The notes beneath the pieces were generated by a model. It saw only the letters and a program-made list of their open reading frames with translations, was not told the origin of the DNA and did not search any database. A DNA stretch of 64,000 bases from Chitinophagales bacterium (GTDB lineage: Bacteria; Bacteroidota; Bacteroidia; Chitinophagales; Saprospiraceae), in assembly GCA_017303875.1 (NCBI GenBank), contig JAFLBP010000011.1:62001-126000 (forward strand), read 5' to 3'. How positions within the stretch are numbered: the stretch's first letter is position 1; the number at the start of each line of letters is the position of its first letter. Both the position numbers and the translations under genes were made by a program. Positions 24,003 through 32,166 of the stretch are shown in pieces.

Positions 24003-24836
24003 TTATTTAATCCGCGTGGCCATCATCAGCGACTTGAATCGCTTTTCGGCTTTCTTTTTGGTTTCGGCATCGGCTAAGCGTTGCAGGCCCGACCAACTGG
24101 AAAAACCGTTCTCTCTGGCGACCATCTCGCGGACACCCGCTTCGCCGGGCGGTGTTTGGGCGACGGGTTTGCTGATTTTGGCGGCGACCGGGTTGCTGCC
24201 GCTTGCGGCCGTGGCGGGGCGCGTGACCACTTTGGCGGCGGCTGTGCGCACCGGCGGCGGCGGGGCAGGGTAGAGCTGTTGCAGGTTGTAGCGGCTCATC
24301 AGTTTACCCACCGACCAGGCGTAGGGGTAGCCTTTGGCGGCGTTTTCGGGGCTTTTTACCTGGTCGCCGGCATGTGCCACGGCGTCGCGTTGCAGGTCGC
24401 GGGTAGTGTACACGCTGAGGTAAGACTGGATGATGGCGTGGGCCAGCAGGGCTGCGGCCTTGTTCGTGTTTTCGTCGGCGGCATTGGCCACCGGCTGTTT
24501 CCACTTGGCGGCGAGGCTTTCCACGATACTGCGGTTGTCGAGCAGGGTGCGGAGTTTTTCCTCCACATTGGCGTCGGCGGGCGCTGCGGGTGTGTTGCGC
24601 GGACTTGGCGCAGCGCTCACCCGTTCGTTGTCGCTGGCGGCAGTGCCCTTGCTTTTTTTACCGCTGATGGTTTTCATACGCGGTTGCTCGGAATCCTCCT
24701 GTTCACTGTTCATTTCCGTGAGCAGGGAAGCGCTGGGTGCTGCTGCATTTTTTTGTTTGCCGACATAGGAAAATACCAGGAAACCGGCGAGCAGGGCGGT
24801 GGCTGAAAAGCCGATGAATTCGAAAAAGTTTTTCAT
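24003..24836 (-). CDS. Membrane-anchored protein of unknown function
   Basis: A protein of 277 residues with one N-terminal membrane segment (FFEFIGFSATALLAGFLVFS), a long low-complexity linker rich in Ala, Ser, Pro and Lys, then a helical region (DNRSIVESLAAKWKQPVANA and a later NTNKAAALLAHAIIQSYLSV). A short motif, YPYAWSVGKLMSRYN, comes before a second Pro/Ala linker (PAPPPPVRTAAAKVV). The tail is basic. It is probably periplasmic and possibly envelope-associated. I do not recognise a family. It is monocistronic and divergent from the photolyase gene. Confidence 0.7.
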   Translation of the reverse strand: MKNFFEFIGFSATALLAGFLVFSYVGKQKNAAAPSASLLTEMNSEQEDSEQPRMKTISGKKSKGTAASDNERVSAAPSPRNTPAAPADANVEEKLRTLLDNRSIVESLAAKWKQPVANAADENTNKAAALLAHAIIQSYLSVYTTRDLQRDAVAHAGDQVKSPENAAKGYPYAWSVGKLMSRYNLQQLYPAPPPPVRTAAAKVVTRPATAASGSNPVAAKISKPVAQTPPGEAGVREMVARENGFSSWSGLQRLADAETKKKAEKRFKSLMMATRIK

Positions 24837-24987
24837 GTGAAAATTTATTGAATGTTGATTTTTATAATATTTTAAGGAAGGTGTATTCTGGTTTCGCAGC
24901 TCAAAAGTAGCGCTGCCTGCTTATTTATCAAAGGCCAAGCCAAATCGCTCCCTGTGAACAAAATGTCCAAAGTGTAGTTAGGCCTGC

Positions 24988-26556
24988 GTGCAAACCATCA
25001 ACATCGTCTGGTTCAAGCGGGATCTGCGGCTCCACGACCACCCGCCCTTGCAGGCCGCCATTGCCGAGGGCCTGCCCACGCTGCTGCTGTATTGCTACGA
25101 ACCTTCGTGGATGGCCGCGCCCGACAGCGATGTGCGGCACTGGCGTTTTGTGCGCCAAAGCATCGCGGATATCAAGGCGCAACTGACGCAGCGAAATCTG
25201 CTGTTTTTTGATCTGGTCGCTGAAGCCGGAGATGTTTTTGACGCGCTGCGGCAGCGGGTGCATATCAAAACCATTTTCAGTCATGAAGAAACGGGCAATG
25301 CCCTGACCTTTGCCCGCGATAAATCCATCGCCGCGTTTTGTTCGGCGCATGGTATCTGCTGGCAGGAATTTCCTTCACATGGCGTGCAGCGCCGCCTGTA
25401 CCACCGCAAAGCCTGGGAAGCGCGCTTCGTAGCGCGGATGTCGGAGCCAATCCTGCCAATCAATTGGGAAGCATTTAAGCCCTATGTTTTGCCGGAAAAG
25501 CTGCACACCCGTTTCCAGCAAACGCCCCTGCATCCGGAAATTCTGCGCGAGGAGAAGCTGATGCAGCCAGGCGGTGAACGCGCCGCCTGGACTTACCTTA
25601 ATTCTTTTTTAGAAAATCGCCGCAAACAGTACTTCAAAAATATCTCAAAGCCCGAGGCGGCGCGCTTTTCCTGTAGCCGTATTTCGCCCTACCTGACCTG
25701 GGGCAACCTCAGCGTGCGGCAGGTCTACCAGGCGACGCAGCGGGCTATGGCGCAAACGGGCGACAACTATAACCTCGGCCAGTTCACGAGTCGCCTGTTC
25801 TGGCAGAGCCATTTTATCCAGAAATTTGAAACTGAGTGCCGCATGGAGTTTGAAAACCTCAACCGGGGGTTTGATAGCATCCGCACGGAATACAACGCGG
25901 CGTGGGTGCAGACCTGGGCCGAAGGCCGCACCGGTTTTCCGCTCATTGATGCCTGCATGCGCTGCGTGGTGGCAACGGGTTACCTGAATTTCCGGATGCG
26001 CGCCATGCTGGTCTCCTTCCTCACGCATCATTTGTGGCAGCCCTGGCAGGCAGGCGTGCACCATCTGGCCCGGCAGTTTCTCGACTACGAGCCGGGCATC
26101 CATTACAGTCAGTTTCAGATGCAATCGGGCGTCATGGGCGTAAATACCATCCGCATTTATAACCCGGTAAAACAAGGTCTGGAACAAGATCCGGAAGGCA
26201 TTTTTATCCGGAAATGGGTGCCGGAGCTGGCGCATTTACCCACACCCTTCGTCCATGAACCCTGGAAAATGACGGCCTTAGAAGCCGCTTTTCATCAATT
26301 TCAGCCCGGGGAAACCTATCCATTGCCGATGGTGGATCTTGAAAAAACACATCGCGCAGCGCGGGATATGTTGTGGGCGCATCGCCGCGCCCCGGCCGTG
26401 CTGGCCGAGAACCGGCGTATTTTACGGGTACATACTAAGCGCAAAGAAATGGAGGAACGCACGGTGATGGGCGACCCGGCCACGCAACGGCGTTTGCAAC
26501 AAGGCCCGCGCAACGAAATTATTGATAGCCGTGACGCAGAATTTACATCGGATTAA
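24988..26556 (+). CDS. Cryptochrome/photolyase family flavoprotein, GTG start
   Basis: A FAD-dependent protein of 522 residues that repairs UV-induced pyrimidine dimers in light or senses blue light. The N-terminal photolyase domain (VWFKRDLRLHDHPPLQAAI) is followed by the helical FAD-binding domain with ISPYLTWGNLSVRQVYQATQ, GFPLIDACMRCVVATGYLNF, RMRAMLVSFLTHHLWQ and the FAD-contact region YSQFQMQSGVMGVNTIRIYN. The sequence matches the class-I-like Bacteroidota group often called cryptochrome/deoxyribodipyrimidine photolyase. Start codon is GTG at 24988. Repair and sensing members cannot be separated by sight. Confidence 0.9.
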   Translation: MQTINIVWFKRDLRLHDHPPLQAAIAEGLPTLLLYCYEPSWMAAPDSDVRHWRFVRQSIADIKAQLTQRNLLFFDLVAEAGDVFDALRQRVHIKTIFSHEETGNALTFARDKSIAAFCSAHGICWQEFPSHGVQRRLYHRKAWEARFVARMSEPILPINWEAFKPYVLPEKLHTRFQQTPLHPEILREEKLMQPGGERAAWTYLNSFLENRRKQYFKNISKPEAARFSCSRISPYLTWGNLSVRQVYQATQRAMAQTGDNYNLGQFTSRLFWQSHFIQKFETECRMEFENLNRGFDSIRTEYNAAWVQTWAEGRTGFPLIDACMRCVVATGYLNFRMRAMLVSFLTHHLWQPWQAGVHHLARQFLDYEPGIHYSQFQMQSGVMGVNTIRIYNPVKQGLEQDPEGIFIRKWVPELAHLPTPFVHEPWKMTALEAAFHQFQPGETYPLPMVDLEKTHRAARDMLWAHRRAPAVLAENRRILRVHTKRKEMEERTVMGDPATQRRLQQGPRNEIIDSRDAEFTSD

Positions 26557-26643
26557 TTTTTTTTCCCGATGGATGCGTTACCTTCGCCCTTAGCTTCGTT
26601 TAAAACGAGCATTAAACTTTGTAACACTTAAAACAATCATCAC

Positions 26644-26982
26644 ATGAGCCAATTTGATGAAGCCGTAGCCAAGTACAGTGCCGAAAACGACTCTCTGGGT
26701 CTTGGTCTGGATGCGGGTCTCATTGCTGCCGTTGCAAAATCGCTCGGTCCGTCTATCTACAATGAAGATTCTTCCCGTGTATCTTGCTCGGATCAGGAAG
26801 AACTCGACCGCGTGAAGAAGAATTTCCTCATCGGCAAACTGGGTCTGGCCGATGGCGCCGACCTCGACGCCGGTCTCGCCGCTGCCTGCGAAAAAATGGG
26901 TTCTTCCAACCGTAACAAATATCGCGCGCTTTTCTACGCGATTCTGGTAGTTCATTTCGGCAAAGAAGCAATATACGCTTAA
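26644..26982 (+). CDS. DUF2853 family protein
   Basis: A small acidic protein of 112 residues. It starts MSQFDEAVAKYSAE and shows the two matching halves of DUF2853: LDAGLIAAVAKSLGPSIYNE, and ADLDAGLAAACEKMGSSNRN near the end, each with Leu-x-Ala-Gly and a following helix. The fold is all-helical and function is unknown. A strong terminator follows at 27007-27038. Confidence 0.85.
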   Translation: MSQFDEAVAKYSAENDSLGLGLDAGLIAAVAKSLGPSIYNEDSSRVSCSDQEELDRVKKNFLIGKLGLADGADLDAGLAAACEKMGSSNRNKYRALFYAILVVHFGKEAIYA

Positions 26983-27006
26983 GCTAGCCGTATCAAAAAA
27001 TGTCTT

Positions 27007-27038
27007 GCCTCGCTCTCCTCGGAGCGGGGCTTTTTTTT
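27007..27038 (+). terminator. Intrinsic terminator after the DUF2853 gene
   Basis: The GC-rich stem GCCTCGCTC / GAGCGGGGC with a six-base loop is followed by eight T residues. It ends ten bases before the ATG of the next gene, so that gene's promoter may overlap it or transcription may partly read through. Confidence 0.8.
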
Positions 27039-27048
27039 CTGTTTTTTT

Positions 27049-27405
27049 ATGGATATTGAAGCTTTTCGCGAATATTGCCTCTCCAAAAAGGGTACTTCCG
27101 AAGATTTCCCCTTCGACGAAGTGACCCTCTGCCTGCGGGTGATGGGTAAAATTTTTGCCATTACCGGATTGGATGCGGAGCGTTTTACCGTCAACCTGAA
27201 ATGCGACCCGGAGTATGCCGTCGAACTCCGCGAACAATACGAAGACATTGTTCCGGGCTGGCACATGAGCAAAACCCACTGGAATACGGTGGATTTTGAA
27301 GGTTCGCTGGACGCCAAAATGCTGCGTCAACTCATAGACCACTCCTACGATCAGGTGGTGAAAAAAATGAAAAAATCGGAAAAAGAAGCGCTAAATAATC
27401 TCTGA
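27049..27405 (+). CDS. MmcQ/YjbR family protein
   Basis: A 118-residue protein of the MmcQ/YjbR group, which has a DNA-binding-like alpha/beta fold but no proven role. The expected features are MDIEAFREYCLSKKGTSEDF with PFDEVTLCLRVMGKIFA, then the middle NLKCDPEYAVELREQYEDIV, then the SKTHWNTVDFEGSLDAKMLR region and the closing helix. The stop codon overlaps the start of the threonine aldolase gene by one base (TGATG), so their translation is likely coupled. Confidence 0.88.
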   Translation: MDIEAFREYCLSKKGTSEDFPFDEVTLCLRVMGKIFAITGLDAERFTVNLKCDPEYAVELREQYEDIVPGWHMSKTHWNTVDFEGSLDAKMLRQLIDHSYDQVVKKMKKSEKEALNNL

Positions 27406-28424
27406 TGATTAACCTGATTTCTGACACCGTTACCAAACCTACGCCGGGCATGCTGGAAGCCATGTTCGCCGCCGAAGTGGGCGATGATGTGTTTCGCGAA
27501 GACCCCACCGTAAATACACTGGAAGCCAAAGCAGCAGCGCTTTTTGGCCATGAAGCCGGATTATTTTGTCCCTCCGGCACCATGACTAATCAGATCGCCC
27601 TGAAGGTGCATACCCGTCCGCTCGACGAGGTGATTTGCGATGAGATGAGCCATATTTTCCAGTACGAAGTAGGCGGCTACGCGTTCCATTCCGGCATCGG
27701 CGTCAACCTGATACACGGCGAAAACGGCATCGTGCGCCCCGAACAGGTGGCTGCCGCCGTCAAACCGCGCTACGACTGGCTGCCCATTTCCCGCCTCGTG
27801 GTGCTGGAAAATACCTGTAATAAAGGCGGTGGCAGCTTTTACGACCTCGATACGATCAGGGCGGTGCGCGATGTTTGCCGGGAAAAAGAAATGGCCCTGC
27901 ACCTCGACGGCGCGCGTATTTTCAACGCCTTGGTGGAAACCGGCAATGCACCCTCGGAAATCGGGCCTTTGTTCGACAGTATTTCCATTTGCCTCTCCAA
28001 AGGCTTGGGCGCGCCGGTGGGTTCTTTGCTTCTGGGTTCCAAAACGTTTATCGCCGAGGCCCGACGGGTGCGCAAAGCGATGGGTGGCGGCATGCGACAG
28101 GCTGGCTATTTGGCCGCAGCCGGCATTTATGCCCTCGATCATCAGGTGGAGCGCCTGCGGGAGGATCACGCGCACGCACGGGCGCTCGCGCAGGCGCTGG
28201 AGTCGTTGTCGTGGGTAGCAGGCATTCGTCCGGTAATGACCAACATCGTCATTTTCGACCTGGTAAAACCCTTGGATGCGGCGAGTATGCTGGCTTATTT
28301 GGCAGCAAACGGCGTAAAAGCGTCTGCGTTCGGGCCGCATACCATTCGATTGGTTACCCATTTGGATGTAAATACGGACATGATTGAAAAAGCCATTTCC
28401 GTTTTACAAAAATACCCGCATTAA
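27405..28424 (+). CDS. ltaE: Low-specificity L-threonine aldolase
   Basis: A PLP enzyme of 339 residues that splits threonine or allo-threonine into glycine and acetaldehyde. Seen are the N-terminal ISDTVTKPTPGMLEAMFAAE, the cofactor-ring stacking HIFQYEVGGYAFHSG, the PLP-phosphate and ring contacts (PSGTMTNQ, HLDGARIFNA) and the PLP lysine in CLSKGLGAPVGSLLLG. All fit the family. The gene starts within the stop of the MmcQ-like gene. Confidence 0.93.
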   Translation: MINLISDTVTKPTPGMLEAMFAAEVGDDVFREDPTVNTLEAKAAALFGHEAGLFCPSGTMTNQIALKVHTRPLDEVICDEMSHIFQYEVGGYAFHSGIGVNLIHGENGIVRPEQVAAAVKPRYDWLPISRLVVLENTCNKGGGSFYDLDTIRAVRDVCREKEMALHLDGARIFNALVETGNAPSEIGPLFDSISICLSKGLGAPVGSLLLGSKTFIAEARRVRKAMGGGMRQAGYLAAAGIYALDHQVERLREDHAHARALAQALESLSWVAGIRPVMTNIVIFDLVKPLDAASMLAYLAANGVKASAFGPHTIRLVTHLDVNTDMIEKAISVLQKYPH

Positions 28425-28509
28425 TTCTCAAATTTGCCACGCTTGAAAGCGTTTTTCAACATCATCGAAATCTTCAAATCCCCAATCCGGGTATACACAA
28501 CAAAACACT

Positions 28510-30090
28510 ATGGCAAATAAAGACGCATTTATCAGCGCAATAGAAGCCGGTTATAAATTTTCCGGCGGTTCCTTAGTGCTCGGCGCCGCCATGCTCGACG
28601 GCGAATCGGTACAAGGACTTCAGGTTAAAGCGCCGCTGCGCACCCTCAATCGCCACGGCCTCATAGCCGGCGCTACGGGTACCGGTAAAACCAAAAGCCT
28701 GCAATGCCTGGCCGAACAAATGGCCGCCAACGGCATCCCGACCATGCTTATGGACATCAAGGGCGACCTTTCCGGTGTGGCCATGCCCGGCGCCGACAAT
28801 CCGAAAATTATGGAGCGGGTGGCTAAAATCGGCATTTCCTGGCAGCCCAAAGGCAATTCGGTGGAGTTTTTGTCGCTTTCCGGCGAAAAAGGCGCCCGCC
28901 TCCGCGCCACCGTGAGCGAGTTTGGCCCCGTGTTGTTCAGCCGCATCCTCGGACTCAATGACACCCAGGGTGGGGTAGTGGCCGTGGTGTTTAAATACTG
29001 CGACGACCGCCAATTGCCCCTGCTCGATTTGAAGGACTTTAAAAAAGTGCTGCAATTTCTCGGCAACGAAGGCAAAGCGGAAATTGAAGCCGAATACGGA
29101 CAGTTTTCTGCCGCCACTGCCGCTACCATTCTCCGCAAAGTTGTGGAATTGGAGCAACAAGGCGCCGAAGCTTTTTTTGGCGAACTCTCCTTCGATGTGC
29201 AGGATTTGTGCCGGATTGATGAAAACGGCCGCGGCGTTATCAGCATCGTGCGCCTGACCGATATTCAGGATCGTCCCAAGCTGTTCTCCACTTTTATGCT
29301 GCAAATGCTGGCTGAAATTTATGCCTCTTTCCCCGAAGAAGGCGATATGGAGCAGCCCAAACTCTGCATTTTTATTGATGAAGCGCACCTCGTGTTTCAG
29401 GAAGCTACCGCTGCCCTGATGCAGCAAATGGAGGCGATTATCAAGCTGATTCGTTCCAAAGGCGTGGGTATTTATTTCATTACCCAAAACCCGGCCGATA
29501 TTCCCGATAGCATTCTGGCGCAATTGGGTTTAAAAATTCAACACGCCCTGCGTGCCTTTACGGCCAAAGACCGAAAAGCCATCAAACTGGCTGCGGAAAA
29601 CTATCCGATCACCGAGTTTTATCAAACCGAAGACCTGCTGACCAACCTCGGTATCGGTGAGGCTTTTGTGAGCGTGCTGAATGAAAAAGGTATCCCGACG
29701 CCGCTGGCGCATACCCTCATGCGTCCGCCGGAAAGCCGGATGGATGTGCTTACGCCTTCCGAGATAGACAGTATTCTCGGGCAGTCTAATTTGTACCGCA
29801 AATACAGTCAGGAAGTAGACCGCGAGAGCGCCTACGAAATCCTGAACGAAAAGATTCAGGAAGTACAACAGATGCAGGCCGAGCAGGCCGCTTCGGAGGA
29901 AGCGCAGAAGCCCTCGGGCCGTGGCCGGGCGCCCAAAGAAGAGCCGAGTGTGATTGAAACCATCGCCAAGGATCCGCTGGCCCGCCAGATTGGCCGCACG
30001 GTTGCGCGCGAGCTGACGCGCGGCTTGCTTGGGGTGTTGGGATTGGGCGGCAGCAGCAGCTCGCGGAAGAAAAAATCGAGTTGGTTTTAG
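28510..30090 (+). CDS. HerA/DUF853-type P-loop ATPase (YjgR-like)
   Basis: An ATPase of 526 residues from the VirB4/HerA/FtsK group. Walker A is GATGTGKT at residues 54-61, Walker B is LCIFIDEAHLVF near 285, and the sensor-like FITQNPADIPDSILAQLG follows near 325. The family's late motifs (GIGEAFVSVLNEKGIPTPLA) are present. A lysine- and serine-rich C-terminal tail (GGSSSSRKKKSSWF) is typical. The role is unproven; relatives have been grouped with DNA-processing ATPases, but no NurA-type nuclease partner is adjacent, so a DNA-end-resection role is not supported here. Confidence 0.93.
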   Translation: MANKDAFISAIEAGYKFSGGSLVLGAAMLDGESVQGLQVKAPLRTLNRHGLIAGATGTGKTKSLQCLAEQMAANGIPTMLMDIKGDLSGVAMPGADNPKIMERVAKIGISWQPKGNSVEFLSLSGEKGARLRATVSEFGPVLFSRILGLNDTQGGVVAVVFKYCDDRQLPLLDLKDFKKVLQFLGNEGKAEIEAEYGQFSAATAATILRKVVELEQQGAEAFFGELSFDVQDLCRIDENGRGVISIVRLTDIQDRPKLFSTFMLQMLAEIYASFPEEGDMEQPKLCIFIDEAHLVFQEATAALMQQMEAIIKLIRSKGVGIYFITQNPADIPDSILAQLGLKIQHALRAFTAKDRKAIKLAAENYPITEFYQTEDLLTNLGIGEAFVSVLNEKGIPTPLAHTLMRPPESRMDVLTPSEIDSILGQSNLYRKYSQEVDRESAYEILNEKIQEVQQMQAEQAASEEAQKPSGRGRAPKEEPSVIETIAKDPLARQIGRTVARELTRGLLGVLGLGGSSSSRKKKSSWF

Positions 30091-30131
30091 GGTGCTGACG
30101 GCAATTGTAGTATTTGTGTTTTGAAGCGATT

Positions 30132-30186
30132 GGGCAATTAGAAAACATTCATGTTAAATTTTAATGTGTATGTTTTCTGATTGCCC
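30132..30186. terminator. Strong hairpin after the DUF853 gene
   Basis: The arms GGGCAATTAGAAAACAT (30132-30148) and ATGTTTTCTGATTGCCC (30170-30186) pair at 16 of 17 positions around an AT-rich loop. There is no clean T tract, but position just after the stop makes a transcription terminator or processing hairpin likely. Confidence 0.65.
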
Positions 30187-30195
30187 GGCTTTAAT

Positions 30196-30203
30196 TATCT
30201 TTG
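30196..30203 (+). promoter_or_regulatory. -7 promoter element for the T9SS cluster
   Basis: TATCTTTG matches TAnnTTTG. It leaves a leader of about 170 bases before the ATG at 30379, in which I see no clear riboswitch-like structure. Confidence 0.5.
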
Positions 30204-30378
30204 TCCATCATTGCGCAATACCTGTATTATAATCTTCCATTAGTTTAATATCCGCGCTGAGACCCTGTTAAACCACCCCCCACTTATTGAATAAGGTTTC
30301 GGCACAATCCGGTTCCACAACCCCTTTGGGTGCTTCCTGTATGTTGAAGCGCCGGGTGATTTTGTTTCATTAATTTTT

Positions 30379-32139
30379 TTGAACATGAAAAATCTTTTTC
30401 GATTGTTCCCAAGCAATGGGAATCTCCATTTTTTCAATTTTAAAAAAAATGGCAGCCTTTTGCTGCTATTGATTTTGGGAGTATTGGATAGCCACGCACA
30501 GAGCATTCATTTTTGTGGGGAAATGCACAAACCACCTATGCTGACCGAAGGTATTCCGGCTGATGAGATCATTTATGATCGCTTTGGGAATACGTACAGT
30601 TTAGATGAGTTGCGCTTTTTGAACAAAAAAGGGAAAAAAGTTAATTGTAACACCGCTGATATATTTCAGTTAACTTTTGTCGGGAATTTTACGCCTGAGG
30701 AGGAGAGTACAATTTGCGCTGTATTTTCCTATCTGTCCTCGGTAATCAGTGGTAATTCAAATGTACAGATACCCATTACAATTCAACAGCAACAACTCGC
30801 TTCGAATGTGTTAGGAGAGGCCACGGAATTCTATCGAGGTGACTGCGGGCTGGTAAATAGTAATATCCTACGAGCCATCCGAACTGGAGAAACTGGCTTG
30901 CCAGAGGGCTTGCCAGCGGGTTTGATTAGAATAACTCCCCAGCCAACTTTTAGCACGGAATGGTATACTTTGGCTGATGAACAAGCCATGATACCCCTAA
31001 GTTCATCCTATTTTGATTTGTATTCAGTTGTATTACATGAGGCCATGCACATGCTTGGATTTGCTTCGCTTATTGGCGAAAATGGAAATTCAATTGGCGG
31101 GAATAATATCTACAGTTACTGGGATACATATTTAAGTGCTGGATCATTGAATGCACCTCTGATTGTTCCGGATGCAGCGGGTGATTGTTGCGGGGCTTAC
31201 ATGTTCAACCAGGCTGACTTTCCCAATATGCCGACGGCTCTTGGAGGAGGCTGTTCAAGTAATATCCAGTTCCGGATTAATGGCGCCAATATAGCTCCTG
31301 TAAATGCCGTATCGGCAACAAACCCTTCTGTGAATACGGCTGGTATTAATTCGAGGTTGAGTCACCTCGCTATTCCTTGTGCCAGTGGCGGTGCCGCTTA
31401 TGTGATGAACGCGGAAATTGCAGCAGGAGAAGCTCGCCGCGTTATTACCCCGGCAGAAATGGAGGTGCTATGTGCTTTGGGATATCCGCTTGCCAGTTGT
31501 GCTGCCCCTTGCCTTTTAGGTGCATACGATGATGTAAGCCCTGAGTTTGTAATTACTTTGAATGGTGTTGGAGCTACAAGCTCGGTAACAATTCCCTTTG
31601 CAACATTGCTGTTAAATGATATTTATCCTGCCGGAAATGTTACCCTTTCGATTTGTGGATCGGATGAGGAATTGATTGTAAGTGAGTCTACTGTGTTTTC
31701 TTCAAGTTTTATGGTTGCGCTGGCTTCCAATATGACAACTCCCGGTATTTACGAGTTTTGTTACAGTATTTCATGCGGAGCTGTTTGTGATGAGGCCACA
31801 GTGAAGATCTTGGTAAGGGAGGATATTCTTGCCGGGACATGTTCTAATAATACTTGTAACCTTACTTGTTACGCAAATTTTGATGAGTTTTTTGCTGGAA
31901 CTAGTTTGTTCGATGCACAACTAGCGCTGCCTCTCTCAGCTGTAAATGCAGGAATTGTTTTGGCTAATACTTGTGATGTGCGGTTAAATGTAAACGAAGA
32001 TGATTCGCGCATCGCATCGTGGTTCCTGTGTGATGGCCAAGGACAACGGGAGTTTCCGCGTTTTCCTCTGATCTCGGCGGTGCCGGCAGATTGCGGAATT
32101 ACTATTCGATTCAGGGCCGCAGCAAGTTTGACACCATGA
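30379..32139 (+). CDS. N-terminal portion of a giant secreted metalloprotease-like protein, ended by an in-frame TGA
   Basis: A 586-residue frame that runs in phase into 32143-35520 if the TGA at 32137-32139 is ignored. It has a signal peptide (GSLLLLLILGVLDSHAQ) and a metzincin/gluzincin-like zinc site at His220-Glu221-His224 (VVLHEAMHMLGFAS). The usual third ligand position after the glycine is a serine, so the true ligand set is unclear. Then come beta-rich domains with Cys pairs (GACDEATV-like SCGAVCDEATVKIL), typical of T9SS substrates. The bases are clearly AT-richer than in the second half of the gene. If the stop is real, this makes a truncated secreted protein without its sorting domain. 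Confidence 0.75.
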   Translation: MNMKNLFRLFPSNGNLHFFNFKKNGSLLLLLILGVLDSHAQSIHFCGEMHKPPMLTEGIPADEIIYDRFGNTYSLDELRFLNKKGKKVNCNTADIFQLTFVGNFTPEEESTICAVFSYLSSVISGNSNVQIPITIQQQQLASNVLGEATEFYRGDCGLVNSNILRAIRTGETGLPEGLPAGLIRITPQPTFSTEWYTLADEQAMIPLSSSYFDLYSVVLHEAMHMLGFASLIGENGNSIGGNNIYSYWDTYLSAGSLNAPLIVPDAAGDCCGAYMFNQADFPNMPTALGGGCSSNIQFRINGANIAPVNAVSATNPSVNTAGINSRLSHLAIPCASGGAAYVMNAEIAAGEARRVITPAEMEVLCALGYPLASCAAPCLLGAYDDVSPEFVITLNGVGATSSVTIPFATLLLNDIYPAGNVTLSICGSDEELIVSESTVFSSSFMVALASNMTTPGIYEFCYSISCGAVCDEATVKILVREDILAGTCSNNTCNLTCYANFDEFFAGTSLFDAQLALPLSAVNAGIVLANTCDVRLNVNEDDSRIASWFLCDGQGQREFPRFPLISAVPADCGITIRFRAAASLTP

Positions 32140-32166
32140 GCAAACCAGACACCCGCACAAAATCCA

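Noticed and set aside
28573..29523. 316-codon frame on the minus strand inside the HerA-like ATPase gene
   Set aside because: The plus-strand frame carries Walker A and B motifs; the antisense reading has no motif and no promoter.
28510..30090. HerA-NurA style DNA-end-processing or defence system
   Set aside because: The ATPase is of the DUF853/YjgR type, and neither a NurA nuclease nor any other nuclease gene is adjacent.
32137..32139. Recoding of the TGA as selenocysteine
   Set aside because: No cysteine or selenocysteine context is expected in this beta-rich secreted protein, no stem-loop of the bacterial SECIS type is apparent just after it, and no selenoprotein genes are in the window.
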